Both the position numbers and the translations under genes were made by a program. From Flavobacterium flabelliforme (GTDB lineage Bacteria > Bacteroidota > Bacteroidia > Flavobacteriales > Flavobacteriaceae), in assembly GCF_017948675.1 (NCBI RefSeq), contig NZ_JAGFBU010000001.1, forward strand, positions 372,001 to 436,000: a DNA stretch of 64,000 nt, read 5' to 3'. The stretch's first letter is position 1. The number at the start of each line of letters is the position of its first letter. Shown piece by piece: positions 35,375-45,137 of the stretch. The notes below the pieces were generated by a model. It worked only from the letters and a program-made list of their open reading frames with translations, was not told the DNA's origin and did not search any database.

Positions 35375-36584
35375 CTTCTAAATGATTAAGTATTTTATAC
35401 AACTGCTTTTTAAAATTAGCATCGGAGAAGTAATCTCCAAATGGGTTTACTTTTTCGTTAGAAATCATTCTATGATCTATCAAAGCCTTTAATTTTTCTT
35501 TTATCTCTTGTACATTATTCATATTTGCAATGAACTTTTTGTCTGTAATAATTTCTCTCAATTCGCTTTTTTTAGGAGAAACACATAAAACAGGTTTGCC
35601 AAAAGCAGCCAAAAAAGGTGCTTTTCCAACTAAAACATTACAATACAAAGGGCCGTTTTCGAGAATAATAACAATATCACTGTCGTGAATTTGCTCATTT
35701 GATGAGTTAGAAAAATTCAAACAATCCAAAATCTGAAGATTTTCTATTGAGCTAAATTTTTGTTTTAATTGTTGTATTCCATCTCCTTTCAGTCTTAATA
35801 CAAATTCTGTATTTTCTTTATAAATAACATCTTCTTGCAATAATTCTTGATAGGCAATCAATAAATTCTCAATATTTCTACCAAACATCAAAGCTCCATG
35901 ATAAGAAATGCTAATCTTTTTATTTTTAGCTAACATTTGACTTTTATCAGACAAATCAAATACTGTCTCATCAAATTGGTGTGGCAAAGTATAAAACTTC
36001 TTTTTTGATGCATATAAATGTTCTAAATCATGAGACATCCATTGTGCGGAACTCGAACAGGTTTTAGCTTGACCAACGATTTGCATCATTCGTTTCAACC
36101 TGAAAAATTCTAATTTAGAAAAATTAGTTTTAGAGCCAACATACCAAGATAGTGGATATGGATCGTGAAAATTAATTATTGTTTTTTTTAGAATTGGTAA
36201 ATTATGAGTTGCCAAAATCATTTCGTGATCTATTCCTGCACTTCTAATAAAAATATGATCGTAAATTGTATAATCTAACAATTCAATAACTTTTGCATAT
36301 TGTTTATGAATATAACGTTCTTTTAAAGAAACATGAAACAACCTCCAATAAAACCTATTCCAAAATAAAGTCCAGAAAGGAACTTTAGTGTTGACGATAT
36401 GTTTTTTAATTGTATCAACGGGTAACAAATCCAAGCGATCTTCAGTTTCAGAATGTGCAATATAAACTGAATCAATTACAGATTTTGGATAGGTTTTTCT
36501 CAATTTAGCAATAAAAGAACGAGAAACGATACCCTCACTTGTTCCTGAAACCCTTAAATCTTGAACAATAACTAAAAACCTCAT
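35364..36584 (-). CDS. Putative GT-B glycosyltransferase
   Basis: A 406-residue protein with GT-B features: MRFLVIVQDLRVSGTSEGIV, IINFHDPYPLSWY in the acceptor half, and ISISYHGALMFGRNIENLL at the start of the donor half. FLAAFGKPVLCVSPKKSELR occupies the usual donor-site position, but the EX7E motif is not recognisable. It overlaps its neighbours by 11 and 4 bases. The family cannot be named with confidence. Confidence 0.7.
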   Translation of the reverse strand: MRFLVIVQDLRVSGTSEGIVSRSFIAKLRKTYPKSVIDSVYIAHSETEDRLDLLPVDTIKKHIVNTKVPFWTLFWNRFYWRLFHVSLKERYIHKQYAKVIELLDYTIYDHIFIRSAGIDHEMILATHNLPILKKTIINFHDPYPLSWYVGSKTNFSKLEFFRLKRMMQIVGQAKTCSSSAQWMSHDLEHLYASKKKFYTLPHQFDETVFDLSDKSQMLAKNKKISISYHGALMFGRNIENLLIAYQELLQEDVIYKENTEFVLRLKGDGIQQLKQKFSSIENLQILDCLNFSNSSNEQIHDSDIVIILENGPLYCNVLVGKAPFLAAFGKPVLCVSPKKSELREIITDKKFIANMNNVQEIKEKLKALIDHRMISNEKVNPFGDYFSDANFKKQLYKILNHLEDDK

Positions 36585-37489
36585 CTAATACTTTTTTTTA
36601 TCTTTAAACTTAAAGTGAAAAATCTTTTGAACTGCAAGAACTTAAGATACAATGAAAAAAGTTGTGACCAACGCTTAAGATTTTTCTTGTTATCTAATAA
36701 TGTTTTTTCAATACGATTAAAAATTTCTTGAACTAATTGCTTAGATAATTTAGTGTCATACTTATGTAACAAAAAATGGTAAAACTGAAACGTAGCAATA
36801 TTTTTGATTACACTATCATCAGTTCTGCTTGTAATATTTATTCCACTTAATCTAAAATAAACTATTGCTTCATTAATAGTGAAAATTTCTTTCCATCTCG
36901 AGAATTCTAAGACTGCTAATAAATCACTATACCAAGCCAAAGGAAAATCTTTAAATTGTACCTTATCTACAACTTCCTTTTTAAAAACATACTCGCTCAA
37001 AGAACTGCGAGTTCCTCCTTTAAACTTTCTAATCAAAAAATCACCTGCTATTTCTATTTTAGGATGTTGATGAATTTTGGATATTGTTTTACCGTTTTTA
37101 TCAACAACCTGCGTTGCAAAGCGTACTACAGTACTATCCAAATCTTCTATTTCTTTTAAATTTGAATAAAAAGATTCGACACAATTACTTTCAAGCACAT
37201 CATCATCCCCCAAAATTATAATCCAATCTTCATTACTAGAAAGGGCAATACATCGATTCCATTGCTGAACTAAAGATATTCCTCCTAGATTTTCCTCAAA
37301 TTTTTGATAAACAAAATTAAATTGATCTTGATATTTATCTAGTAATTCTTTTGGATTATCAAGACTCGCATCGTCTCCGATATAAACTTTGAATTGTTTA
37401 TTGGTTTGATTAGCTAAGGATTCTAAGGTTGCTCCAAAAAAATTTATTTTATAATAGGGAATTACTATTGAAAGCTTTATGTTTTTCAT
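36581..37489 (-). CDS. Glycosyltransferase family 2
   Basis: A GT-A enzyme of about 302 residues. I prefer the ATG at 37489 (MKNIKLSIVIPYYK), which gives the usual GT2 start, over one 18 bases upstream. YIGDDASLDNP and IILGDDDVLE supply the nucleotide and metal sites. The C-terminal third is basic and hydrophobic. It overlaps the next gene downstream by 4 bases. Confidence 0.87.
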   Translation of the reverse strand: MKNIKLSIVIPYYKINFFGATLESLANQTNKQFKVYIGDDASLDNPKELLDKYQDQFNFVYQKFEENLGGISLVQQWNRCIALSSNEDWIIILGDDDVLESNCVESFYSNLKEIEDLDSTVVRFATQVVDKNGKTISKIHQHPKIEIAGDFLIRKFKGGTRSSLSEYVFKKEVVDKVQFKDFPLAWYSDLLAVLEFSRWKEIFTINEAIVYFRLSGINITSRTDDSVIKNIATFQFYHFLLHKYDTKLSKQLVQEIFNRIEKTLLDNKKNLKRWSQLFSLYLKFLQFKRFFTLSLKIKKSIR

Positions 37490-37499
37490 AAATAAATTA

Positions 37500-38753
37500 T
37501 TAATCAAGATAGGCTTTTAGACGTTTTTCAAGCAAGATTTCTTCATCAAAATTCTCAGAAAAATACTTAAAACCACTATTACCTAAATCAATTAAAAAAT
37601 CACTTTTGCCGTTTATTTTATCAAATACTTCTAGAAAATCTAAAGAAGAATTAAAATGAATAATATGATTTAATAGTTCTGTAGTTTTATATAATCCTTC
37701 ACTCGCAAAAGGTGTAGAAATGACAGGTATTTTATTTGCAAAGGCTTCTAAAATTTTAGTTCTTACTCCACTCCCTGACAAAATTGGACCAACCAAAATA
37801 GAATTTTCATAAACGGACTCAAGATTTTTTATATATCCTGTAAAAACAATATTCTTATTGTTTTTATATTTTTTTTTAAAATTTCCATCCCAAAAGCCTG
37901 TTATATAAATAGGCCAATCAATAATGTTAGAGTTTGGTAGAAAAATAGTGTCTAAAAACCACTCTAAACCTTCTTTATTTGGGTAATGAAATTCACTGCC
38001 AATAAAAATAAATTTATTAAAAAAAGGAGACACTTCTTGTTTAACTATAAGCTGCTTTGGAATCCCAAAAGGACTGATTAAAACAGGCGCCTTCAATTCT
38101 TTTAAATAGTATTTATCCTCTTCGTTAAAAACAATAATACTATCCGCTCGATTCAACAAAGAGTTCTCTATAACCAAAGTGATATTTTTTATATAATCTC
38201 TATAAACTACATTAGAACTACTTAACAAACTATTTCTCTTGCTTCTTATTTCGTGATGCACAAATACTTTTTTTATATTCTCTGGTATCACTGAAAGCAA
38301 TGAAATAGTTTCAAAGAACTCTAACTGTATAATATCAAAACTTTGATTGTTAACTAGATCAATAAAAAATTTGAGAAACTTTTCATTTTCATAACAAAAA
38401 TTACTATCAAAACTAATAATGGTAGGAGCATTATTAGTTTTTGAATAAAGATTGAAAACTTTGTTTTTTAAACGTTTTTTAAACTTATCAAAAATTTGAT
38501 TAATAGTATTTAAAACCGAAAAGTTTATTGAGTTATCCTCTACTACTTTATAAACAAAAAATGTTATTTGAGGAATCTCTTTTTTAAGACTTTCAATGTT
38601 TCTTTCTTGATTTTCATTATTAACAATTGTACAAAAACTAACTTCAAAAATAGTTGCCAATTTTTTTAAAAAGAAAAACTGTGCTATTGCTCCACCTTGA
38701 CTTAATGGATAAGGTATTTTTTTTGAAACTATTAATAGTTGTCTTTTATTCAT
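37500..38753 (-). CDS. Glycosyltransferase family 4-like
   Basis: A GT-B enzyme of about 417 residues. The start MNKRQLLIVSKKIPYPLSQG (38753) is chosen over one 36 bases upstream because the family begins with this glycine-rich loop. FIFIGSEFHYPNKEGLEWFL opens the donor domain, and GSGVRTKILEAFA replaces the EX7E motif, retaining only the second Glu. That variant is common in one GT4 subgroup. Substrate unknown. Confidence 0.85.
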   Translation of the reverse strand: MNKRQLLIVSKKIPYPLSQGGAIAQFFFLKKLATIFEVSFCTIVNNENQERNIESLKKEIPQITFFVYKVVEDNSINFSVLNTINQIFDKFKKRLKNKVFNLYSKTNNAPTIISFDSNFCYENEKFLKFFIDLVNNQSFDIIQLEFFETISLLSVIPENIKKVFVHHEIRSKRNSLLSSSNVVYRDYIKNITLVIENSLLNRADSIIVFNEEDKYYLKELKAPVLISPFGIPKQLIVKQEVSPFFNKFIFIGSEFHYPNKEGLEWFLDTIFLPNSNIIDWPIYITGFWDGNFKKKYKNNKNIVFTGYIKNLESVYENSILVGPILSGSGVRTKILEAFANKIPVISTPFASEGLYKTTELLNHIIHFNSSLDFLEVFDKINGKSDFLIDLGNSGFKYFSENFDEEILLEKRLKAYLD

Positions 38754-38785
38754 TATTTTATTACTAAATTCTAATAAGATTAAAT

Positions 38786-39916
38786 TCAATATTGTTTTGG
38801 AGGCAAAACAGTATTCTTTATTTTATTAATTACTTCTAACCATTCGCGTGCAAAATTAGCATCAGGTTCTAAATGATTTCCCTCTGCCCATTCATTCCAT
38901 GATTTAATAACTACAAAAGGAGGATTTTCTTGATTATTTTTTACTTCTTTTAAAGTCATTTTGAGATGTTTTCCCCAATTTTCAGGTGTAGCATTTTTAA
39001 AAATCATTGCTTTCTTACCAATCCTTGCTGAATTATCCCAATTAGGAAAAACGCAAGCAATATATTTTTTGTGAATAAAATTAACTTTAAGTTTTTCAAT
39101 AGCAATACCATAATCTAGAATAAATGGATTCCATTTTACTAATGAGAAATGAAACTTTTTATTTACTTTTCTTTCGACTTTACCAAAAAAAGTTCCTGAT
39201 CGAAATTTAAATGATTGCTCATACCGCATAGCATTAAAAACATCAACACCTACCTGCCCATAAATTTCAGGATTTGACATTACAGTTTTAGGGTTGGCAT
39301 GAGTAGCTACAAACCAAACACCATCAAAACCATTTATCTTTGCTAATCTATTAAAAACTTCCAAAAATAAATCTATATCAGGAATATCATCAAATTTATA
39401 AACATGAAACATAGGTTTATTATCAATCTTTATATACCGTTCATCTTTAAAAAAAGGAAGTAAATAGTCAAAATAATCTCTATATCCTTGCTCTCCTTGA
39501 TAGGTTTGTTCAATTAATACCTTATTATTATCTAAACCATGCCAAATTCCTTTCCAAGTTTCATTAGCCCAACAAAAGCAAAAGGGAAAGCTTATGTTTT
39601 TATTTTTGAGCATTGCTTCAGCAGGTTTTTCCAATAACATTTTACCATTACCAAACCAATATTGATAATATATAAAACCATCTATACCATATTCTTGCGC
39701 TAATTGAGCTTGTTGTTCTTGAACTTCTGATACTCTTAAATCATAAAAACCTAGCTCTCCTGGCAGAATTGGTTGATTATGTCCTTTAAATAAAGGTTTT
39801 GCCTTAGCAACATTGGTCCATTCTGTAAATCCTTTTCCCCACCACAAATCATTTTCAGGAATGGGATGATATTGAGGCAAATAATAAGCTAGAAATTGTA
39901 TTTTATTTTGAGGCAT
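38786..39916 (-). CDS. WbsX-like protein with a GH99-like domain
   Basis: A 376-residue soluble protein of the WbsX family found in O-antigen and capsule clusters. FLAYYLPQYHPIPENDLWWG, GFTEWTNVAKAKPLF, GFIYYQYWFGNGKMLLEKP and VIKSWNEWAEGNHLEPD are the strongly conserved family blocks. The fold is related to endo-alpha-mannosidase GH99, but members are usually annotated as glycosyltransferases, and the true activity is uncertain. It overlaps the GT2 gene upstream by 14 bases. Confidence 0.88.
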   Translation of the reverse strand: MPQNKIQFLAYYLPQYHPIPENDLWWGKGFTEWTNVAKAKPLFKGHNQPILPGELGFYDLRVSEVQEQQAQLAQEYGIDGFIYYQYWFGNGKMLLEKPAEAMLKNKNISFPFCFCWANETWKGIWHGLDNNKVLIEQTYQGEQGYRDYFDYLLPFFKDERYIKIDNKPMFHVYKFDDIPDIDLFLEVFNRLAKINGFDGVWFVATHANPKTVMSNPEIYGQVGVDVFNAMRYEQSFKFRSGTFFGKVERKVNKKFHFSLVKWNPFILDYGIAIEKLKVNFIHKKYIACVFPNWDNSARIGKKAMIFKNATPENWGKHLKMTLKEVKNNQENPPFVVIKSWNEWAEGNHLEPDANFAREWLEVINKIKNTVLPPKQY

Positions 39917-40808
39917 TTCTTGAATTAAATATTTTTCTTTTTATTATTAAAAAAATTGGAGGCAAAAACAACTTTAAAAAAGATTTAAAATTGCTTAATT
40001 TTAAAAATGAAATATTGCCTGATACATTTTTTTGATTTGTACTTTTAACATTAAAAATAGATTGATACAATAAGTCACTATTCCATTTTTCTTTTAATTT
40101 TTTATTATTGGCATTCATTAAATTATTTTTCCGCATCATACTATTCTCATGAAGTCTAACTAAAACTTTTGATTTTGGAAAATATCCAATATGATGAAAA
40201 CTTATGTCATTAATAGCGCAACGTAAATTAAAATCCCAATCTTCGAGAGAATTAAGTTGTTCATCAAAATTGCCTATTTTGTGAAAAATACTTTTTTTAT
40301 ATAAAGGGGCACATATTACAAATGGGTTTTTAATGTCAAAAAGTTTTTTTAAATCTATTGTGTCATCATAATTAATTATGGTTTCAGGTATGAAATTGTT
40401 TCGTCCAATAATTCTTAAATTAGAAATACCTTCATTATCTTCAAAATATCTGTAACCCGAAATTAGAACATCAATATTTTTATAAAAAAATTGAGATTGG
40501 CACTGTAACTTATTACATTCTAAAACATCATCACTATCTAAAAACTGAATATAATCTCCAATAGACAAATCCAAACCAGCATTCCTGGCACTACTTAAAC
40601 CTCCATTTTCTTTATAAATATATTTAAAGCGAGAGTCTTTTTCTAACCATCGTTTAGCTATTACTTCAGTATCATCTGGACTGCCATCATTGACGATTAT
40701 ACATTCCCAATCCGTATAAGTTTGATCCAAAACTGATTGTAATGCTTCCGATAAATATTGCGCTTGGTTGTAGCAGGGAACAATAATGGAAATTAATGTA
40801 TTATTCAT
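39903..40808 (-). CDS. Glycosyltransferase family 2
   Basis: A 301-residue GT-A enzyme with a textbook GT2 core: ISIIVPCYNQAQYLSEAL, CIIVNDGSPDDTE, GGLSSARNAGLDLS and the DxD site YIQFLDSDDVLE. SLEDWDFNLRCA holds the catalytic base. It overlaps genes on both sides. Donor unknown. Confidence 0.93.
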   Translation of the reverse strand: MNNTLISIIVPCYNQAQYLSEALQSVLDQTYTDWECIIVNDGSPDDTEVIAKRWLEKDSRFKYIYKENGGLSSARNAGLDLSIGDYIQFLDSDDVLECNKLQCQSQFFYKNIDVLISGYRYFEDNEGISNLRIIGRNNFIPETIINYDDTIDLKKLFDIKNPFVICAPLYKKSIFHKIGNFDEQLNSLEDWDFNLRCAINDISFHHIGYFPKSKVLVRLHENSMMRKNNLMNANNKKLKEKWNSDLLYQSIFNVKSTNQKNVSGNISFLKLSNFKSFLKLFLPPIFLIIKRKIFNSRNASK

Positions 40809-41868
40809 AAAATAATTTTCTGTACTGGTCTTTGAATCTTTTTATATTAAAGTTTAAAATTGCATATTCCCTAGCATTACTTGAAATAGAAAAATAAAGA
40901 GCTTTGTCCGAAACGAGCCTTTTTATTATTAATTTTGAAAAATCTAAAAAATCTAAATATTCCACAGGACCTAAATATCCGTTCTTATGATTTATTATAT
41001 GCTCCGATATACTACCAACATTTGTTGCTATAACTGGAATACCTAGTTCCATTGCTTCCATAATCACTAAGGGAAATCCCTCACGTGATGAAGACACAAT
41101 TAAAAGTGAGATCTCTGAGAATTGTTCTCTAATAGTTTTTTGCTCGTTACAATTTTCAAAGTATTTAACATTTGGGAAGTGGGTCTTATAAAAATCAAAA
41201 TTATCACCAATAACTTTAGATTTTATATTTAAATCTTTAACTATATCAAAAAACAATTCAGGTCTTTTTTCAGGAGAATTCCTCCCTACAAATCCAATTG
41301 TAAAATTTTCAAAACGAGAATCAATATCATTTTTAAAATCAGATATAAGAATTCCATTAGGAATAATTACAAATCGATTTAATAGTTTTTTTTCGATATT
41401 GTTTTCTTTATACAAATGTTCATAATCGATTTTTGTTTTTTGATTTATAACAACTCTCTTATCAATTAAATCAACAAATGGTAATGATGAAATTTCCATC
41501 CCTTTTTCGGGAAAAGAAAATGCATGTGTTAAATCTATAGATTTTACCTTTCCTTTTAACCTAGAAATGAAATTATAAAAAACATTACTATTACAGCCAA
41601 AAATTGTCACAGGAAAAATATAAGAAATAATTTTAATAAAATAATATGCGTATTTCCTTCGCCTTTTGCTTGTAATAAAAAAACAATAAGCATTGTCTTT
41701 AAATTCTTTTGAAATATGTGTTGAATCAGAGTAATCAAAAAACACAAATGGCTTATATTTTAAAGACTTAATAATGTTTATATGTACACGCTCAGCACCA
41801 CCAATTTTATGATAGGGAATTATAAAAAAAAACTTATTAAAAATTATACTTTTTCTGCTACACAACAT
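40801..41868 (-). CDS. Glycosyltransferase family 4
   Basis: A 355-residue GT-B enzyme. FFFIIPYHKIGGAERVHINI is the acceptor-domain start, FTIGFVGRNSPEKRPELF the donor-domain start, and SREGFPLVIMEAM the intact EX7E. Its first 25 bases overlap the methyltransferase gene upstream, so the exact start is a little uncertain. Confidence 0.88.
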   Translation of the reverse strand: MLCSRKSIIFNKFFFIIPYHKIGGAERVHINIIKSLKYKPFVFFDYSDSTHISKEFKDNAYCFFITSKRRRKYAYYFIKIISYIFPVTIFGCNSNVFYNFISRLKGKVKSIDLTHAFSFPEKGMEISSLPFVDLIDKRVVINQKTKIDYEHLYKENNIEKKLLNRFVIIPNGILISDFKNDIDSRFENFTIGFVGRNSPEKRPELFFDIVKDLNIKSKVIGDNFDFYKTHFPNVKYFENCNEQKTIREQFSEISLLIVSSSREGFPLVIMEAMELGIPVIATNVGSISEHIINHKNGYLGPVEYLDFLDFSKLIIKRLVSDKALYFSISSNAREYAILNFNIKRFKDQYRKLFYE

Positions 41869-42464
41869 ATCATTTTATCATCTTCAAGAAGAATTACATC
41901 AATCACTTTAAGTTCAGAATATTTTTCAATTTGGTTTTTTAGAGTATAGGGACTATACCAGCAATTATGATCAGGATGGACAACTTCAATAAAATAATCT
42001 TCTCCATAAAAATTTCTTCTTAAGTGTTCCTTAGAAAAACAATTTGGAGCCGTTATTAAAAATATTTTAGATTTAATTTTAGAAACATTTTCTAAAAATG
42101 TTCTAACATTATCAACATGTTCTATCGTTTCAGGAATCAAACAAACATCATAATTTTCGTTGACATCTTTGAAGTCACTAAAATAATCTTGAGATACATA
42201 CTTTTTTAAATTTTCAATTCCCTCCTTGTCAATATCAAAACCATGTAAAATATTTGTTATTTCATTAAGTTTAATATGTAAATTCTCATTAGGATCAAAA
42301 ATAGGCCAATCTGTACATCCAAAATGGATTACCTTTTTATCCCTACAGTATTCTTCAAAAAAAGCGAACCTATTTTTTTTTCTTTTATGTACAACTTTTT
42401 GTACCCAATAATTTGAGAACTGTTCGTAATTTTTTTTAATTTTTTTTCCAAATAAATTTTTCAT
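41844..42464 (-). CDS. Class I SAM-dependent methyltransferase
   Basis: A methyltransferase of about 206 residues. KVIHFGCTDWPIFDP is motif I, with the unusual FGCT instead of the common glycine-rich loop, and CLIPETIEHVDNV and KIFLITAPNCFS are motifs III-IV. The start MKNLFGKKIKK at 42464 is preferred; an ATG 18 bases upstream overlaps wzt. It directly follows wzt, the place where chain-capping methyltransferases occur in ABC-exported O-antigen loci, so a terminal methylation role is plausible. Confidence 0.78.
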   Translation of the reverse strand: MKNLFGKKIKKNYEQFSNYWVQKVVHKRKKNRFAFFEEYCRDKKVIHFGCTDWPIFDPNENLHIKLNEITNILHGFDIDKEGIENLKKYVSQDYFSDFKDVNENYDVCLIPETIEHVDNVRTFLENVSKIKSKIFLITAPNCFSKEHLRRNFYGEDYFIEVVHPDHNCWYSPYTLKNQIEKYSELKVIDVILLEDDKMICCVAEKV

Positions 42465-42466
42465 AA

Positions 42467-43750
42467 TCAAATAAATTTCCATTCTAACATTGGCGTTATA
42501 TTACCTATAAATGACGTATTTACAAATTCAATCTTTACCATATCTTTAATTTCAATAACAATACATTCTAATGCTTCGAAATAATTCTCTCTACTATCTC
42601 CAAACCATATTGAAATTGTATATAATCCATCAACTAAACGTGGATTAATAATTTTCAATAATATTTCTCCAGACAAATACTTTATGCAATCTGATTGTTT
42701 CATATTGTGTAAAACTGGGTTACCACCAAAAACTGCATTTCCAAATTCATTATATACAACAAATCCTAGATTAGGAATATTTAATTCATATTTGGAATTA
42801 TAAAAAGCATTAATAACAATATCTTTTTCCTGTTGCTCCACAGAAACACTAACTAATGGAGAATCAACAAAACTTTTTGAATTGGAAATTTTATTGTCTT
42901 TTAAATATTGAGAAATTGCTTCATCTATTCCTCCTTCAAATACCACTTTTCCATTTTCCAAAACAATTCCTCTAGTACACAAACTCTTCACCGCCGCCAT
43001 ATTATGACTCACAAACAAAACAGTCCTTCCGCCCTCTCTAGAAATATCCTGCATTTTACCGATAGCCTTTTTTTGAAATTCAGCATCCCCAACCGCTAGT
43101 ACTTCATCAATTACTAAAATCTCAGGTTCTAAAAATGCGGCAACTGCAAAAGCCAAACGAACGGTCATTCCAGAACTGTATCTTTTTACAGGTGTATCAA
43201 TATAGCGTTCACAACCAGAGAAATCGATAATCTCCTCTAGCTTTGAGGCAATTTCTTTTTTGGTCATTCCTAAAATAGCACCATTGAGAAATATATTTTC
43301 TCTTCCGGTCATTTCACCATTAAAACCGGTTCCTACTTCTAACAAGGAAGCAATACGACCTCTTGATTTTATACTACCAGTGGTAGGCGCTGTAACTTTA
43401 GATAATATCTTGAGCAAAGTAGATTTACCTGCTCCGTTCTTACCAATTATCCCAAGGACTTCTCCTCTTTTTACTTCAAAATTGATATCCTGTAACGCCC
43501 AAACATAATCACTATTTCCTTTTGTAGAACGGTCATTGACATCGCCAATTTTTAGATATGGATTTTCCTTACCTCTTATTTGGTGCCACCAACGATTTAA
43601 ATCATGACTCAGCGTACCTGTGCCGACTTGGCCTAAGCGGTATTGTTTGGAAATATTTTCGGCTTTAAGAATAACATCTCCATTCTTCTCTTCAACATCA
43701 AAAGAAGTGGAACGAATGTTTAATTCCTTATTTCGTAATTCTTTGTCCAT
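42467..43750 (-). CDS. wzt: ABC transporter ATPase for polysaccharide export, Wzt
   Basis: A 427-residue protein. Residues about 25-270 are an ABC ATPase: Walker A GKNGAGKST (103-111), signature YSSGM (191-195), Walker B ILVIDE (211-216) and switch H249. Residues about 300-427 form an extra beta-rich domain like Wzt-C, which in O-antigen exporters binds the modified non-reducing end and couples export to chain completion. With wzm it flips the lipid-linked polysaccharide across the inner membrane. The 280-base gap to wzm holds no gene. Confidence 0.94.
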   Translation of the reverse strand: MDKELRNKELNIRSTSFDVEEKNGDVILKAENISKQYRLGQVGTGTLSHDLNRWWHQIRGKENPYLKIGDVNDRSTKGNSDYVWALQDINFEVKRGEVLGIIGKNGAGKSTLLKILSKVTAPTTGSIKSRGRIASLLEVGTGFNGEMTGRENIFLNGAILGMTKKEIASKLEEIIDFSGCERYIDTPVKRYSSGMTVRLAFAVAAFLEPEILVIDEVLAVGDAEFQKKAIGKMQDISREGGRTVLFVSHNMAAVKSLCTRGIVLENGKVVFEGGIDEAISQYLKDNKISNSKSFVDSPLVSVSVEQQEKDIVINAFYNSKYELNIPNLGFVVYNEFGNAVFGGNPVLHNMKQSDCIKYLSGEILLKIINPRLVDGLYTISIWFGDSRENYFEALECIVIEIKDMVKIEFVNTSFIGNITPMLEWKFI

Positions 43751-44030
43751 TATTTACTTTGAGTTATTTCTTCTTCTTGTTGACTGTTTATTATAAGTGC
43801 AGTTTTTGGGTGGTCACTTTTATAAATAATTAAAAATCAAATACTTTAACAGTTTTCTTAAATCAATTTTTAAATTTTACAAACACAAATAGGCGACTAT
43901 TTTACACGGCTTCGCATACTCAGTCACAGGAATGAAAGAGATAAATTACACTTTATTTTACTTAGGCAACGTTACTTTTATTTTAAAAAAAAACCTATTA
44001 TTATGTCTTAAACAGTACATCTTAAAAAGA

Positions 44031-44900
44031 TTATACTGTATCTATAAAGTTCTTTTCTGTTCTATTAAAAATTAAAACTCCTACTAAAAATAAACTTATT
44101 GTTACCACAGTTGTATAAATTAATCCTATAACAGAAACTTCACCCACATTTAAGAGCATGTATCGGGTACTTTCAATAACATAAGCTAAAGGATTGTATT
44201 GTACAAGCCAAGCATAATGAGGTATTTTCTCTTTAATCAATGCCAGAGGGTACATTACTGCAGATACATACATGAGCAACTGTACTCCAAAACCTATTAG
44301 ATAACTAAAATCCCTGTATTTGGTAACCAATGAAGAAATAACCATTCCCAAACCTAAGCCTAATATACCCATTAAAACTATTAGAAAAGGAAAAAATACA
44401 ATCGCAGGGTTAAAATGTAAAGCAGCACCTTGAAAGTAATAAAGGAGATAGAAAACAATAAAAATAAAAAATTGAATTCCGAATTTAATTAGATTAGAAA
44501 TTACAATTGAAAGCGGAACAATTAGTCGCGGAAAATAGACTTTTCCAAAAATACCTGCGTTGCTACCAAAGGTATTAGACGTTCCGTTGAGACAGGCCGT
44601 AAAATAATTCCATATCGTTATTCCTGCTAAGTTAAATAAAAACGGAGGAACACTGCCTGTGCTTATTCCTGCTAAATTATTGAATATAATAGTAAAAGTA
44701 ATTGAGGTAAATAACGGCTGAATCAGATACCAAAGCGGCCCTAAAACGGTTTGTTTGTACATAGTTACCACATCTCTTTTGACAAAAAGAAACAATAAAT
44801 CTCGATACTGCCAAACTTCCTTTAAGTTAAGTGTGAAAAATTTATTTTTTGGCGTTATCTCAAACAACCAATTGTTATTTTTCTTTTCTGAATGATTCAT
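44031..44900 (-). CDS. wzm: ABC transporter permease for polysaccharide export, Wzm
   Basis: A 289-residue membrane protein of the ABC-2 family. FVKRDVVTMYKQTVLGPLWY is the hallmark amphipathic start of O-antigen and teichoic acid exporters, followed by six hydrophobic segments and QYNPLAYVIESTRYMLL. It is the first gene of the glycan cluster. No exact TAnnTTTG box was found in the 230 bases upstream, which end at the terminator of the SusD gene. Confidence 0.94.
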   Translation of the reverse strand: MNHSEKKNNNWLFEITPKNKFFTLNLKEVWQYRDLLFLFVKRDVVTMYKQTVLGPLWYLIQPLFTSITFTIIFNNLAGISTGSVPPFLFNLAGITIWNYFTACLNGTSNTFGSNAGIFGKVYFPRLIVPLSIVISNLIKFGIQFFIFIVFYLLYYFQGAALHFNPAIVFFPFLIVLMGILGLGLGMVISSLVTKYRDFSYLIGFGVQLLMYVSAVMYPLALIKEKIPHYAWLVQYNPLAYVIESTRYMLLNVGEVSVIGLIYTTVVTISLFLVGVLIFNRTEKNFIDTV

Positions 44901-45057
44901 TTATTTATGCTATAATCTATTACTAAAGTCTTTCTTAAGATAAACTAATTTTTCAACATTTCACATTAACTGGTTAGTATAAAAATGTTATTAGACAAAA
45001 AATATAAATTTAGTAGACAAAAAAAATAGTGTAAAGGTAAATCATAAAAACGTATAA

Positions 45058-45096
45058 ATAAAAAAAGCACCCAGTTATTAAACTGGATGCTCTTTC
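45058..45096 (-). terminator. Terminator of the first SusC/SusD operon
   Basis: Minus strand AGCATCCAGTT/AACTGGGTGCT stem (one G-T pair) with a three-base loop, followed by TTTTTTT, about 50 bases after the SusD stop codon. It separates this operon from wzm. Confidence 0.85.
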
Positions 45097-45137
45097 AACT
45101 AATTCTAAAACTTAATAATCAATATAATTTTATTTTA

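Noticed and set aside
38786..39916. WbsX-like protein as an exported glycoside hydrolase
   Set aside because: There is no signal peptide and the gene is embedded in a chain of overlapping biosynthesis genes, so a cytoplasmic assembly role is more likely.
43751..44030. Possible gene or gene remnant in the wzm-wzt gap
   Set aside because: No frame longer than a few tens of codons with family resemblance; no exact promoter box. It may be only an untranslated spacer.
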